A stretch of DNA of 64,000 nt, from positions 1 through 64,000 of the forward strand of contig CAYQUC010000006.1 in assembly GCA_964420605.1 (NCBI GenBank), given 5' to 3'. This stretch comes from CAYQUC01 sp964420605. Lineage in GTDB: Bacteria; Pseudomonadota; Gammaproteobacteria; UBA6429; Thiohalophilaceae. This document shows, piece after piece, positions 1-8,838 of this stretch; position 1 is the stretch's first letter, and the number at the start of each line of letters is the position of its first letter. Both the position numbers and the translations under genes were made by a program. Below the pieces are notes generated by a model. The model saw only the letters and a program-made list of their open reading frames with translations. It did no database searches and was not told where the DNA came from.

Positions 1-1635
1 ATGGGTTGCATGTATGTCGTTGGTGATTTTTTTGTTGCGTTTAAATTGTTTTTACCTCAGGTAGTTAAATCGGCGCGGGTCATGAAAAAAGCGGTTGCAT
101 ATCTATTACCTTTTATAGAAGACGGTAAAAGCTCGGCCATGAAGTCGAATGGTAAGATTCTAATGGCAACCGTAAAAGGCGATGTTCATGATATTGGTAA
201 GAATATTGTCGGTGTGGTTTTGCAATGTAATAATTTTGAAGTACTCGATATTGGAGTGATGGTTCCTGCGAATAAAATACTCGATACGGCCAAAGCTGAA
301 GGCTGCGATATTATAGGCCTGAGTGGTCTCATCACACCGTCACTTGATGAAATGGTACACATGGCCAAAGAAATGGAACGTCTTGATTTTGATATTCCAT
401 TATTAATCGGTGGAGCCACTACCTCAAAAGCGCATACAGCAGTTAAAATAGAACAAAATTATCATGGCCCGACCATTCATGTTAAAGATGCATCACGCGC
501 AGTGGGTGTCGCACAAAATCTGGTTAGTGCTGAAAAGAAAGAGAGCTACATTGCAGGTATTCGAGAAGAATACGAAAAGACTCGAGTAGCATATGCCGGT
601 CGTCGGGCTAAAATTAACTGGCTTGGGCTTGAAGCTGCTCGAAACAATAAATTTAAAATTGATTGGTCAAACTGCACACCAGCCGTACCACGACAACTAG
701 GCTTGCAAATCTTTGATGATATGCCTTTGGAGTATTTAGTACCGTATATCGATTGGACACCGTTTTTTCACACGTGGGAACTCAAAATGAGTTATCCCAA
801 AATCTTTGACGATACTAAAATCGGTGAAGAAGCAACAAAGTTATTTAATGATGCCCAAGACATGTTGCACACTATAATAAAAGAAAAATGGTTAACTGCG
901 CGTGCGGTTACCGGATTTTTTCCTGCTAATAGTACCGATACTGATGATATTATTGTGTATCAAGATGAATCGAGAAATAAAGAACGCGTAACATTGCACC
1001 ACCTGCGTCAGCAAACTATTCGTCCCCCCGGTAAACCAAATCGTTGTTTGAGTGATTTTGTTGCCCCTGTTGACAGCGGTAAAAACGACTACATCGGAGC
1101 TTTTGTTGTAACGGTTGGTATTGGTATTGATGATCATGTGGCGCGATTTGAAAAAGAACATGATGATTATAGTTCGATCATGTTAAAAGCATTGGCTGAT
1201 AGATTAGCTGAAGCTTTTGCTGAACACATGCACGATCGAGTGCGTCATTTAGATTTTTGCACTGAGGCAGGAAACTGGTCACCACGTAATGGTTTAACCA
1301 ATAAAGACTTTGATCCGAAAAAATTACTGACTGAAGACTATCCCGGCATTCGGCCTGCACCAGGATATCCGGCCTGTCCGGATCATACTGAAAAACCTGA
1401 ATTATGGGCATTACTCGATGCACAAAATAATATTGGAGTCGAGTTAACCGAAAGCATGGCGATGTTACCAACTGCGTCAGTGAGTGGTTGGTATTTCTCA
1501 AATCCAGAATCAAGTTATTTTGGTGTTGGTCAAGTTAATAAAGATCAAGTGGAAGATTATAACGAGCGTAAAAAAATGAGCTTGTCCGAAACCGAACGCT
1601 GGTTATCTCCGATTCTGGGCTATGATCCCGAATAA
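1..1635 (+). CDS. metH: Cobalamin-dependent methionine synthase, C-terminal part (cut by window edge)
   Basis: This is the C-terminal 544 residues of MetH, which moves a methyl group from methyltetrahydrofolate via cobalamin to homocysteine in the cytoplasm. The ATG at base 1 is not the real start: the first ~30 residues already match the end of the helical cap (LPQVVKSARVMK), so the homocysteine and folate modules lie upstream of the window. The B12-binding signature GDVHDIGKNIV follows, with H63 as lower cobalt ligand. The reactivation domain that binds AdoMet is recognised by RPAPGYPACPDHTEK near residues 451-465. The C-terminus (ERWLSPILGYDPE) is the normal family end, so the 3' part is intact. 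ytoQ follows 25 bp downstream on the same strand. Confidence 0.97.
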   Translation: MGCMYVVGDFFVAFKLFLPQVVKSARVMKKAVAYLLPFIEDGKSSAMKSNGKILMATVKGDVHDIGKNIVGVVLQCNNFEVLDIGVMVPANKILDTAKAEGCDIIGLSGLITPSLDEMVHMAKEMERLDFDIPLLIGGATTSKAHTAVKIEQNYHGPTIHVKDASRAVGVAQNLVSAEKKESYIAGIREEYEKTRVAYAGRRAKINWLGLEAARNNKFKIDWSNCTPAVPRQLGLQIFDDMPLEYLVPYIDWTPFFHTWELKMSYPKIFDDTKIGEEATKLFNDAQDMLHTIIKEKWLTARAVTGFFPANSTDTDDIIVYQDESRNKERVTLHHLRQQTIRPPGKPNRCLSDFVAPVDSGKNDYIGAFVVTVGIGIDDHVARFEKEHDDYSSIMLKALADRLAEAFAEHMHDRVRHLDFCTEAGNWSPRNGLTNKDFDPKKLLTEDYPGIRPAPGYPACPDHTEKPELWALLDAQNNIGVELTESMAMLPTASVSGWYFSNPESSYFGVGQVNKDQVEDYNERKKMSLSETERWLSPILGYDPE

Positions 1636-1660
1636 GATAGAATATATAAGGTAGTATAAA

Positions 1661-2113
1661 ATGACGAAGAAATGGAATGTGTATTTATCCGGTGAAATTC
1701 ATTCAGACTGGCGTGAGCGAATTCAGTCTGGCATTTTAGATAATAAATTAAGCATTGATTATTTTTCGCCAGTTACGGATCATGTAAAAAGTGATGATGT
1801 TGGTGTAACCATTTTAGGTGCTGAAGAGAATTCATTTTGGTACGATAATAAAGCCGCCAAAATAAATGCGATTCGCACCAAAACCTTAATCCAACAATCC
1901 GATATTGTGGTGGTTCGTTTTGGTGAAAAATACAAACAGTGGAATGCTGCATTTGATGCGGGTTATGCATCGGCTCTTGGAAAATCGATTATCACCTTAC
2001 ATGCGCCGGATATTACCCATGCCTTAAAAGAAGTGGATGCTGCCGCACAGGCAGTGTGCGAAACGCCTGAACAAGTTGTAGAAATTTTAAAATATATAAT
2101 GTTACAAAAATAA
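1661..2113 (+). CDS. ytoQ: YtoQ family protein
   Basis: This 150-residue protein matches the YtoQ family, a small cytoplasmic group distantly related to nucleoside 2-deoxyribosyltransferases. Visible family features are the N-terminal YLSGEIHSDWRERI block, the central GAEENSFWYDNKAAKINAIRT region and the IVVVRFGEKYKQWNAAFDAGYA block. The length is normal for the family (about 150). The start is the ATG after AAGGTAGTATAAA. It lies 25 bp after metH and could be co-transcribed with it; convergent ykgJ ends 2 bp away. The biochemical role of the family is not established, so I give only the family name. Confidence 0.88.
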   Translation: MTKKWNVYLSGEIHSDWRERIQSGILDNKLSIDYFSPVTDHVKSDDVGVTILGAEENSFWYDNKAAKINAIRTKTLIQQSDIVVVRFGEKYKQWNAAFDAGYASALGKSIITLHAPDITHALKEVDAAAQAVCETPEQVVEILKYIMLQK

Positions 2114-2115
2114 TA

Positions 2116-2499
2116 TTATTCATAAGCCGGGCGACTGTTTGCCATGAGTTTGTCTAATGTTTTTTGTGCTTGTTTTGGTTTTTCTAAATCTTTTGATTCT
2201 AACATCTCACACTCGTCGGATATCATTTGTTCGATAGTAACGGGGTAATATTTGCAATCATTCGGGCGATCGTTATAAATGTCACAAAAATATTTTTCTT
2301 GATTAGGGCTTTTTCGTAACCACGGACACTGCTCAATTTTTTCTCCGGTGTTCGGGTTTGTCCATATATCTCCGTTGAGAACATATTCACTAATGTCGGG
2401 TCTGAACACTTCCCAATATTCTAATTCAGTTGTCGAAGCCGATAAGCCACCGTTAGCGTATTTAGTGCAACACTTTCCACATTGATTACAGTCTTTCAT
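2116..2499 (-). CDS. YkgJ-family cysteine cluster protein
   Basis: This 127-residue protein opens with a CxxCxxCC cluster (C4, C7, C10, C11: CNQCGKCC). It has further cysteines in CPWL, FCDIY and NDCKYYP, the pattern of the YkgJ/UPF0153 zinc- or iron-chelating family. No signal peptide or membrane segment is visible, so it is probably cytoplasmic. The function of the family is unknown; metal binding is inferred from the cysteines. It is convergent with ytoQ and lies downstream of, and on the same strand as, the DUF2339 gene, with 38 bp between them. Confidence 0.85.
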   Translation of the reverse strand: MKDCNQCGKCCTKYANGGLSASTTELEYWEVFRPDISEYVLNGDIWTNPNTGEKIEQCPWLRKSPNQEKYFCDIYNDRPNDCKYYPVTIEQMISDECEMLESKDLEKPKQAQKTLDKLMANSRPAYE

Positions 2500-2537
2500 T
2501 TTTTATCGTGATATGAGTTTATAGCTTATTATAGCGT

Positions 2538-5500
2538 TTAATTATTGGAATCGGTTAAATGCTCTTCTTTTATAATGCCGAATTTTTGTTGCATCTTTTG
2601 ATACAGGTAAGATGCTCCAAGCAGTAATGCTCCAATGATCATAAAGGCAATAATTTTTTGTATTAATGAAAAATCGGCCATATCGAACAGCAATATTTTA
2701 ATGGCTGCGCCAACAAACAGTATCACTGATAGCTTGAGTAAACGACTAAACTCTGGTTTTAAGGTTAGCATTAATAATATTGTTGCGTGTAATACCAATA
2801 GGATGGATAACAATATTTTTAATTGTTCAGGTATCCAGAAGTAAATTGACGATGCATAAACAAAAATAACAAATACATTAAAGACCCAAAGTTGTATTAT
2901 GTGTTCTCCTAAATACTGTTCTGCTATTGTTGAGGAAGCTGTTTTTTTATGCAATAACAGACCAAGTAAACCGGTTTGAATTATCAGGTAGAGTGGTAAC
3001 ACTGGATCGTTGTTGTTGCTAATACTGCTTGCATTGAGCGCAATTAAAGTGAAAAAACATAAAGTAGCGACTAAACTATAGCTTAGCCCTAAACTATTTT
3101 TTGCAGGCAATATTTTTGGCCAAAAATAACATAAAGCCGTAAAGTAAACGCTACTGATTAAAAATGACAATATCAGATTTTCGCTGATGCCGAAGGTGAT
3201 GATAAAAATGACGGTTGCGAGGTAATAAACCGACCAATGGTGTAAATGAATGTAATCATTAATTTTATCGTATAACAGGTTCGAATTTGAATCAGCTTGT
3301 GTATATTTATAATCATCTGGTTGTTGATATTCTTTTATGAATGCCTTCCATATAAAACTGCTTACTGCAAAAAAGGCTAAACCAACGAATAACGCCAGAC
3401 TGGCATTTACTTGCCATTTATTAAAGTAATCGGCAGTCATTGCAATTCCCGTGACGAGCCACGCTAAAATTATAAGGCTGTAAAATTCTATTTTTAATGC
3501 TTTGTATTTTAAGCGAGTAAATAACAATAACGCTATCGATGCTGATAACCATAGTGATAGTGGTAAAAATTCGTCATAGGACTTAATTATTTTAGGAATA
3601 AATAATAATGGTATTAAAACATAAAAGGTAATACGTAACGATTCTGCAAAATTGGCTAGTTTGCTCGTTGGATAATATCGTTTATAAAATTCTGCAATGA
3701 GCCATAATGAGAAGAAGACCTCTATTCGAGATGTTATGCCAATCCAATTTTGTTGTGAGAATGAAAAGCTATTAACGTGTTCGGCACTGATGAATACTTG
3801 AATGACAAATAGAAAGTAATGCGCTAGCGCTAAATATTCGGTTACCGGCAATTGATATTTTCGCGCTCGATACAGTAACAAGAATAATGGCACGATGCTT
3901 AGCAGTAATAATTCTTGCGACAGTAGCACGAACATGGAAATCATGAATGCTAGGCTTAGCCAGATGGAAAATAGTTCATGAGACCACAAGCTGGCTGTTT
4001 TCTCCCAAGCAAGCGATTTAGTATTATAGAACTGTAGTAGTCGTGCCGCTGACCACAGCACTGCACCAAATACCATGAGGTTCATCCAACCGGTATCATA
4101 GCTTAAACTCATGACACTACTGGTTCCATAGTTATACGTGATGCCTTGAGTAAACCATAAAGATGCTTCGTAGACGGCACTGGACATCCCTATAATAAAA
4201 GCAAAGTGACCTTCATAACGGATGCTTGGCATGGTAAAACGAAAACCGACATAGACCAGAGCAAGACCTTCTATACCCCAGATAAGACCCAGTAATGCAG
4301 GACTCACTAAATGGAGAACGCCAAACCCAATGAGTATTCCGATTTGTAATATTATTAGCGCATTAATATCATTTTTGATTTTCGTTTTAGCGACGTTAAG
4401 CAACCAGTTAAAGCGATAAAACGTGACTAAAATGAGTGCATTGGCAAGATAGGTCCAGCCTAAATAAATATCGATATTGATGCTTTGGTACAGTACAAAG
4501 ATAAAGAATATAATATTACCGATGAGTGTTAATAATATGGATTTATTAACATCGGATTCTGTATGGCTAATTTGGTGTAAACACGCAAAACTAAATAAGT
4601 AAAATACAATGTGTAGCAATACAATAAAGGTCGTGTTATTGAGTAAATTACTAGTTGCTTGATCAAATAATAAATATTGCGTCATTGCAACAAAAACAAT
4701 CAAGGTGAACTGAATTAGGTTTAACCATTTAATTTTATAAGCCAGGTGTAACATGGTCGCAACTAGAAACGTTAAATAGATAAAGTAAACGATGGTGACT
4801 TGACTTAAATCACCTAAAAATAATGGTGTGCTGGCACCACCCAACAAGGATAAAATAGCCACGGTTTTTGTGTCGTAATGAATAGCCAACCAATAAGCAA
4901 AAAAAGTGATAGCGGCTAATAATCCAAGTCCAATACTTGGGCCAACTATATTAAAGTATCCCGAGATAAAATAGGCACACAAATAATTGAGAATAATGCC
5001 AAGGCCGATTAATGCTGCTCCAAACTCGGATAATAGCGTGGCTTTATTGGAGACACGCATTCCAAGTACAACGATCGCTATTGCACTAATGAATCCAGTT
5101 GCTATTTTCCCTCCTATACCAAGATAATTACTAAACGAATATTGCAATAAGAATCCAAAGCCCATTACCAGCGCCAAAATTCCTGTTGCGGTCATTAGAA
5201 AGGCAGGGCCACGTCCTTGTTTTTGGTAACGTAGATAAACCTGTATAACTTGACCAAAAATACTGCTAAATGGACCGAGTAACATCAGCAGTAAATTCGT
5301 TATTGCAACTAGATTAGGTTTTGTCGCTGGCGTGTCACTGCTCTGGGCTTGCGCATGATTTGGACTGGCTTGAGTTTGAGTGGTATTGACTATCTTGCTT
5401 GCAGTAGCATCGGGCTGCTTGGCTACGGTTTTAGCAACTGTAGCTTGTTCTGTTTGTGCTATTGAAGATGAGGACGGTGGTATTGTGGTCGTTGTTATTG

Positions 5501-5678
5501 TTTCATCTGGTTTTTTTGACGTTATAGTAGTCGCGCTATCTACATTAGCCTTTGATGATACAGATTCTGTATCTGTTTCTAAGTTTACTAGTCTTTGCTC
5601 GAGCTTTTCAACTTTGAGCTGTAGCACATCAATCATGCTAATAAGCTCAGCACGTAATTTAATGGTATCGTTATCCAT
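2538..5678 (-). CDS. DUF2339 family large polytopic membrane protein
   Basis: A 1046-residue inner-membrane protein of the DUF2339 family, whose function is unknown. Residues ~8-40 form a heptad-like coiled coil (LRAELISMIDVLQLKVEKLEQRLVNLE). Residues ~45-120 are a Thr/Ser/Gln/Ala-rich low-complexity linker. The rest is some two dozen or more hydrophobic helices in repeated four-helix-like groups with short loops. The length is typical of the family (about 900-1100). The start is the first ATG after the AT-rich upstream region. There is no operon partner beyond possible readthrough into ykgJ. Catalytic residues are not evident; a structural or envelope-associated role is only a guess. Confidence 0.85.
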   Translation of the reverse strand: MDNDTIKLRAELISMIDVLQLKVEKLEQRLVNLETDTESVSSKANVDSATTITSKKPDETITTTTIPPSSSSIAQTEQATVAKTVAKQPDATASKIVNTTQTQASPNHAQAQSSDTPATKPNLVAITNLLLMLLGPFSSIFGQVIQVYLRYQKQGRGPAFLMTATGILALVMGFGFLLQYSFSNYLGIGGKIATGFISAIAIVVLGMRVSNKATLLSEFGAALIGLGIILNYLCAYFISGYFNIVGPSIGLGLLAAITFFAYWLAIHYDTKTVAILSLLGGASTPLFLGDLSQVTIVYFIYLTFLVATMLHLAYKIKWLNLIQFTLIVFVAMTQYLLFDQATSNLLNNTTFIVLLHIVFYLFSFACLHQISHTESDVNKSILLTLIGNIIFFIFVLYQSINIDIYLGWTYLANALILVTFYRFNWLLNVAKTKIKNDINALIILQIGILIGFGVLHLVSPALLGLIWGIEGLALVYVGFRFTMPSIRYEGHFAFIIGMSSAVYEASLWFTQGITYNYGTSSVMSLSYDTGWMNLMVFGAVLWSAARLLQFYNTKSLAWEKTASLWSHELFSIWLSLAFMISMFVLLSQELLLLSIVPLFLLLYRARKYQLPVTEYLALAHYFLFVIQVFISAEHVNSFSFSQQNWIGITSRIEVFFSLWLIAEFYKRYYPTSKLANFAESLRITFYVLIPLLFIPKIIKSYDEFLPLSLWLSASIALLLFTRLKYKALKIEFYSLIILAWLVTGIAMTADYFNKWQVNASLALFVGLAFFAVSSFIWKAFIKEYQQPDDYKYTQADSNSNLLYDKINDYIHLHHWSVYYLATVIFIITFGISENLILSFLISSVYFTALCYFWPKILPAKNSLGLSYSLVATLCFFTLIALNASSISNNNDPVLPLYLIIQTGLLGLLLHKKTASSTIAEQYLGEHIIQLWVFNVFVIFVYASSIYFWIPEQLKILLSILLVLHATILLMLTLKPEFSRLLKLSVILFVGAAIKILLFDMADFSLIQKIIAFMIIGALLLGASYLYQKMQQKFGIIKEEHLTDSNN

Positions 5679-5940
5679 ATTTAAGAGTTTGTTTAATTAA
5701 ACAGCGTTCTAGTGTAAGACCTTGTTAATTCAGAATCTAGTTTTTAATTAAGATTAGCAGTAATTTTTATAAATAAAGTAATTATTTTGATGCTAGAAAA
5801 GTAATTACCATGTTATCTAACATGAAGTCGATTTATTCGTGATGAATGTCTAGATTATTCTTAAGCTAGGTATAAAGATGCTGTAAGACGGCTATTATAA
5901 AATTGTAGATTGGACAAAACAAAAATCAGGGGGGTGTTTT

Positions 5941-6243
5941 ATGGTTTGTCGTAATCCCACATGTTTAGGAAATTATGATTTTGATCATGTTATTTCTTAT
6001 GCCATTGAACGTTTTATTAATGGTCAAAACACAGTTGATATGCTTAATAAAGCCAAGAGCGTTATTGAGTTAGAAGCTATATGTTTAGTGTGTTTACTCG
6101 ATGTTGAAGATGCTGAATTTCAACATTTAGAATTAAGTTGTAAATACAATGATGTTAATGGTGTGCCATCGTGCAGGGAGCAACTTAGAGATATGATTCA
6201 AGATAAATTAAAATGTTTAAATTATGATTTTCATTTTAAGTAG
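5941..6243 (+). CDS. Small hypothetical protein next to the sigma/anti-sigma pair
   Basis: A 100-residue protein that I do not recognise. A strong ribosome-binding stretch (CAGGGGGGTG) sits just upstream of the ATG and supports real translation. It has cysteines at C3, C8 and in the middle (CLVCLL), then more near the C-terminus (SCKY, SCRE, KCLN), but no classical zinc-finger spacing. No signal peptide or membrane helix is seen. It converges on the anti-sigma gene with only 3 bp between the ends. Codon use resembles its neighbours. Role unknown; a link to the sigma/anti-sigma unit is possible only by position. Confidence 0.65.
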   Translation: MVCRNPTCLGNYDFDHVISYAIERFINGQNTVDMLNKAKSVIELEAICLVCLLDVEDAEFQHLELSCKYNDVNGVPSCREQLRDMIQDKLKCLNYDFHFK

Positions 6244-6246
6244 CTT

Positions 6247-6495
6247 TTATGAATAGCGTTCATAATTGTTTTTAATATTATTTAAAATTCGTTGACGTGC
6301 ATTGTTAGTAAGTGTTGTGTTATTTGGCTTAATTTTTTGTGTAGTATGGCTTAGTAACTTCATTTGTTTTTCAACTTGGCTACACGAGCGACACATGAGT
6401 AAATGAAATTTTAAAAAAAATCTTTCAGGCAATGATAATTTATGATCTTGTGCTTCTGATAGTTTAATTGATACATGCTTACATGAAGATTTCAT
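6247..6495 (-). CDS. Zinc-binding anti-sigma factor (zf-HC2 type)
   Basis: An 82-residue soluble protein with the zinc anti-sigma signature: C5, then H31-x3-C35-x2-C38 in FHLLMCRSC. The sequence around it (LSLPERFFLKFHLLMCRSC) is typical of the short zf-HC2 proteins encoded directly after ECF sigma genes. There is no transmembrane helix, so it would act in the cytoplasm, presumably sequestering the sigma factor encoded 18 bp upstream on the same strand. Such proteins often sense thiol or redox state through the zinc site; that is family knowledge and was not tested here. Confidence 0.85.
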   Translation of the reverse strand: MKSSCKHVSIKLSEAQDHKLSLPERFFLKFHLLMCRSCSQVEKQMKLLSHTTQKIKPNNTTLTNNARQRILNNIKNNYERYS

Positions 6496-6513
6496 AGTCG
6501 ATCCATTATTGAA

Positions 6514-7140
6514 TTATTTATGCCATCGATTGTCAATACACTGTCGTAGTCGCATTCGAGCACGATAAAGGATTACATTGTAATTAGTCGCGGTAATGTC
6601 CAATTCTTTACAAATTTCACTGCTAGTTTGTCCCGTTATTTCTTTTAGTGTAAATATTTGAGACATTATCGGGTTTAGTTTTGATAAACAGTGATTTAAT
6701 GTAGTTAAAAATTGAGAGTCATTCATTAATTGTTCTGGATTACCCCATGTTTGCAGTGGATTTATCCACTTCCCTCTAGCATCAAAAAGGTTGTCAATTT
6801 CATTTTCAAGATTAGCGTCTGACAAGGCAACAATGTCATCAATAGTCGTTTCTTTAATTTGCTTCCTGATAAAATCAATAATTTTATGATTTAATATTCC
6901 GGTTAACCAAGTTTTCTCCGATGCTTTTCCTAAATAGTGTGATGATTTTTGTTTTGCAACAAGAGCAGATAATAATGTTTCTTGAACAACATCTTCTGCA
7001 TGTGCAGTATTTTGTAATTTTTTTATAGCATAATTATAAAGATAGTCACCATATTGATCCAACCATTTTTCAGGGCTGCTTCGTTGATGTTTATTACAAC
7101 TTGTCATGACTTTCTTAGATTTTACATCGAGTCCATTCAT
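6514..7140 (-). CDS. ECF-type RNA polymerase sigma factor
   Basis: A 208-residue sigma-70 family protein with region 2 near residues 30-95 (LYNYAIKKLQN..AEDVVQETLLSAL, then TWLTGILNHKIIDFIRKQ). Region 4 is near 145-200 (LSKLNPIMSQIFTLKEITGQTSSEICKELDIT..VILYRARMRLRQC). There is no region 1 or 3, so it is ECF class. Its stop is 18 bp before the zf-HC2 anti-sigma start, the usual two-gene unit. The N-terminus MNGLDVKSKKVM offers a second ATG at codon 12; SPEKWLDQYGDYLY is where family similarity begins, so the exact start is uncertain. The regulon is unknown. Confidence 0.92.
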   Translation of the reverse strand: MNGLDVKSKKVMTSCNKHQRSSPEKWLDQYGDYLYNYAIKKLQNTAHAEDVVQETLLSALVAKQKSSHYLGKASEKTWLTGILNHKIIDFIRKQIKETTIDDIVALSDANLENEIDNLFDARGKWINPLQTWGNPEQLMNDSQFLTTLNHCLSKLNPIMSQIFTLKEITGQTSSEICKELDITATNYNVILYRARMRLRQCIDNRWHK

Positions 7141-7394
7141 ATAAAAATCCGTGTGTACTAAAGTGAGTGTCGATAATAAATTAGAACGTCATTTATTTCA
7201 AGAAAATCAGTTAATCAATGGTAATAAAAGTACAGGCAAAACGAACTAACTATATTGATAGTTGGAAACGGGGTTAGATTAAATACCCTTATTCAATTGA
7301 TGTTATTTATTACTTAAAGAGCGAGATTAAAGTAATTCATATTGAATATAAAATAATGTAGCATGGTTCTTTTTGTTCATAATAGAGAATATTT

Positions 7395-8837
7395 ATGCTT
7401 GATTTACTCGCTTCACGATTCAAAAAAATAGCACCAGTGGTTGATTTTTGGTCACTTCGAATAGTGAACAAACAATCACAACAAATTAGCGTTCGTCAGG
7501 ATATTTTACAACCACTACAAAACAGCAATAGCGCGGGTGTAATGTTAACCATCATTATTGGGGACGGTATTGGTTATGCTGCCACGAGTGATGTCACCGA
7601 GTCTGGTTTAAAAACGGCGATAAACAAAGCCACGGATATCGCCAATTACAGTAATTCTAAATTAGTGTTTAGTGCCAGTTCGATGGCTAGACCCACTAAA
7701 TCCGGACAATACAACACTCCGGTTACCAGCTCATGGGATTCAACGACGCTAAAAGATAAAATATCAATGTTACAAGCCAATTGTGCGGCGTTAAAAATCA
7801 ATGATAAAATAGTTGATTGGCAGTCCTATATCAGTTTTAGCCAATCCGATACCCTATTAATAACTAGTGATGATATATCTATCGAACAGTCATTTACGAC
7901 TATTGCGCCAGGTTTAGTTGCAGTAGCGAATGAAGGAACCAAAACTCAAATTAGAACCGGTGGTGGTAGCGGCACAGCAAGGCAGGGTGGCTTGGAACAA
8001 TTGGACTTATTACAGTTTCAAAATACGCAAACTGCACAACATATCGCAAATGAGGCACTACAGCTATTACAAGCGCCCGAGTGTCCAACGGGTAATAAGG
8101 ACATTTTATTATTACCGGGACAAATGATGTTACAAATCCATGAAAGCATTGGTCACCCGTTAGAATTAGATCGAATACTCGGTGATGAACGAAATTATGC
8201 AGGAACCAGTTTTGTCACACAGGAGATGTTTGGTGAGTATCAATATGGATCTGAATTATTAAATATAACCTTTGATCCCACGCGCAGTAGTGAACTCGCG
8301 AGTTACGCTTTTGATGATGACGGCAGCCCAGCGACAAAAGAATTCATTATTAAAGACGGTATCTTAAAAACACCATTAGGTGGAGCAACATCACAAGCAC
8401 GTGCTGAAATGGATGGTGTAGCAAATTCACGTGCGTGTTCGTGGAATCGACCAACGATTGATCGTATGGCTAATTTAAATCTTGAGACATCGGACAATAA
8501 TCTTGAGTCTCTTATCGAGTCTATTGAAGATGGGGTGTTAATGGACAGTAATAGTTCATGGTCTATTGATGATAGTCGTAATAAATTTCAATTCGGTTGT
8601 GAATTTGGTCAAATAATTAAAAATGGTGAACGAAAAGAGTTAGTGCGTAACCCAAATTACCGCGGTATCTCAGCGACATTTTGGCGTAATCTCGCCATGG
8701 TAGGGGATGAATCCACCTACGATATATTGGGTACACCAAATTGTGGTAAGGGTGAACCTAATCAGGTGATTGAAGTAGGTCATGCTTCACCGGCGTGTGT
8801 GTTTAATAATGTAGAAACATTTGGTGGAGACGCATAA
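7395..8837 (+). CDS. tldD: TldD-like subunit of the TldD/PmbA metalloprotease family
   Basis: This 480-residue cytoplasmic protein belongs to the TldD/PmbA (peptidase U62) family. It carries the zinc motif HExxxH as H249-E250-SIG-H254 (MLQIHESIGHPLELDR), which marks the catalytic TldD-type subunit rather than TldE. The C-terminal GxCGKGEPNQ-like block (PNCGKGEPNQVIEVGHASP) is also typical. It is followed 1 bp later by the TldE-type partner, as expected for the heterodimer that cleaves unfolded peptides. In other bacteria it matures microcins or other modified peptides. No peptide substrate gene is obvious nearby. Confidence 0.92.
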   Translation: MLDLLASRFKKIAPVVDFWSLRIVNKQSQQISVRQDILQPLQNSNSAGVMLTIIIGDGIGYAATSDVTESGLKTAINKATDIANYSNSKLVFSASSMARPTKSGQYNTPVTSSWDSTTLKDKISMLQANCAALKINDKIVDWQSYISFSQSDTLLITSDDISIEQSFTTIAPGLVAVANEGTKTQIRTGGGSGTARQGGLEQLDLLQFQNTQTAQHIANEALQLLQAPECPTGNKDILLLPGQMMLQIHESIGHPLELDRILGDERNYAGTSFVTQEMFGEYQYGSELLNITFDPTRSSELASYAFDDDGSPATKEFIIKDGILKTPLGGATSQARAEMDGVANSRACSWNRPTIDRMANLNLETSDNNLESLIESIEDGVLMDSNSSWSIDDSRNKFQFGCEFGQIIKNGERKELVRNPNYRGISATFWRNLAMVGDESTYDILGTPNCGKGEPNQVIEVGHASPACVFNNVETFGGDA

Positions 8838-8838
8838 G

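Noticed and set aside
7248..7263. AACTAT-ATTG-ATAGTT palindrome between the sigma and tldD genes
   Set aside because: Short and AT-rich; in such an AT-rich region it may be chance, and no promoter could be placed beside it.
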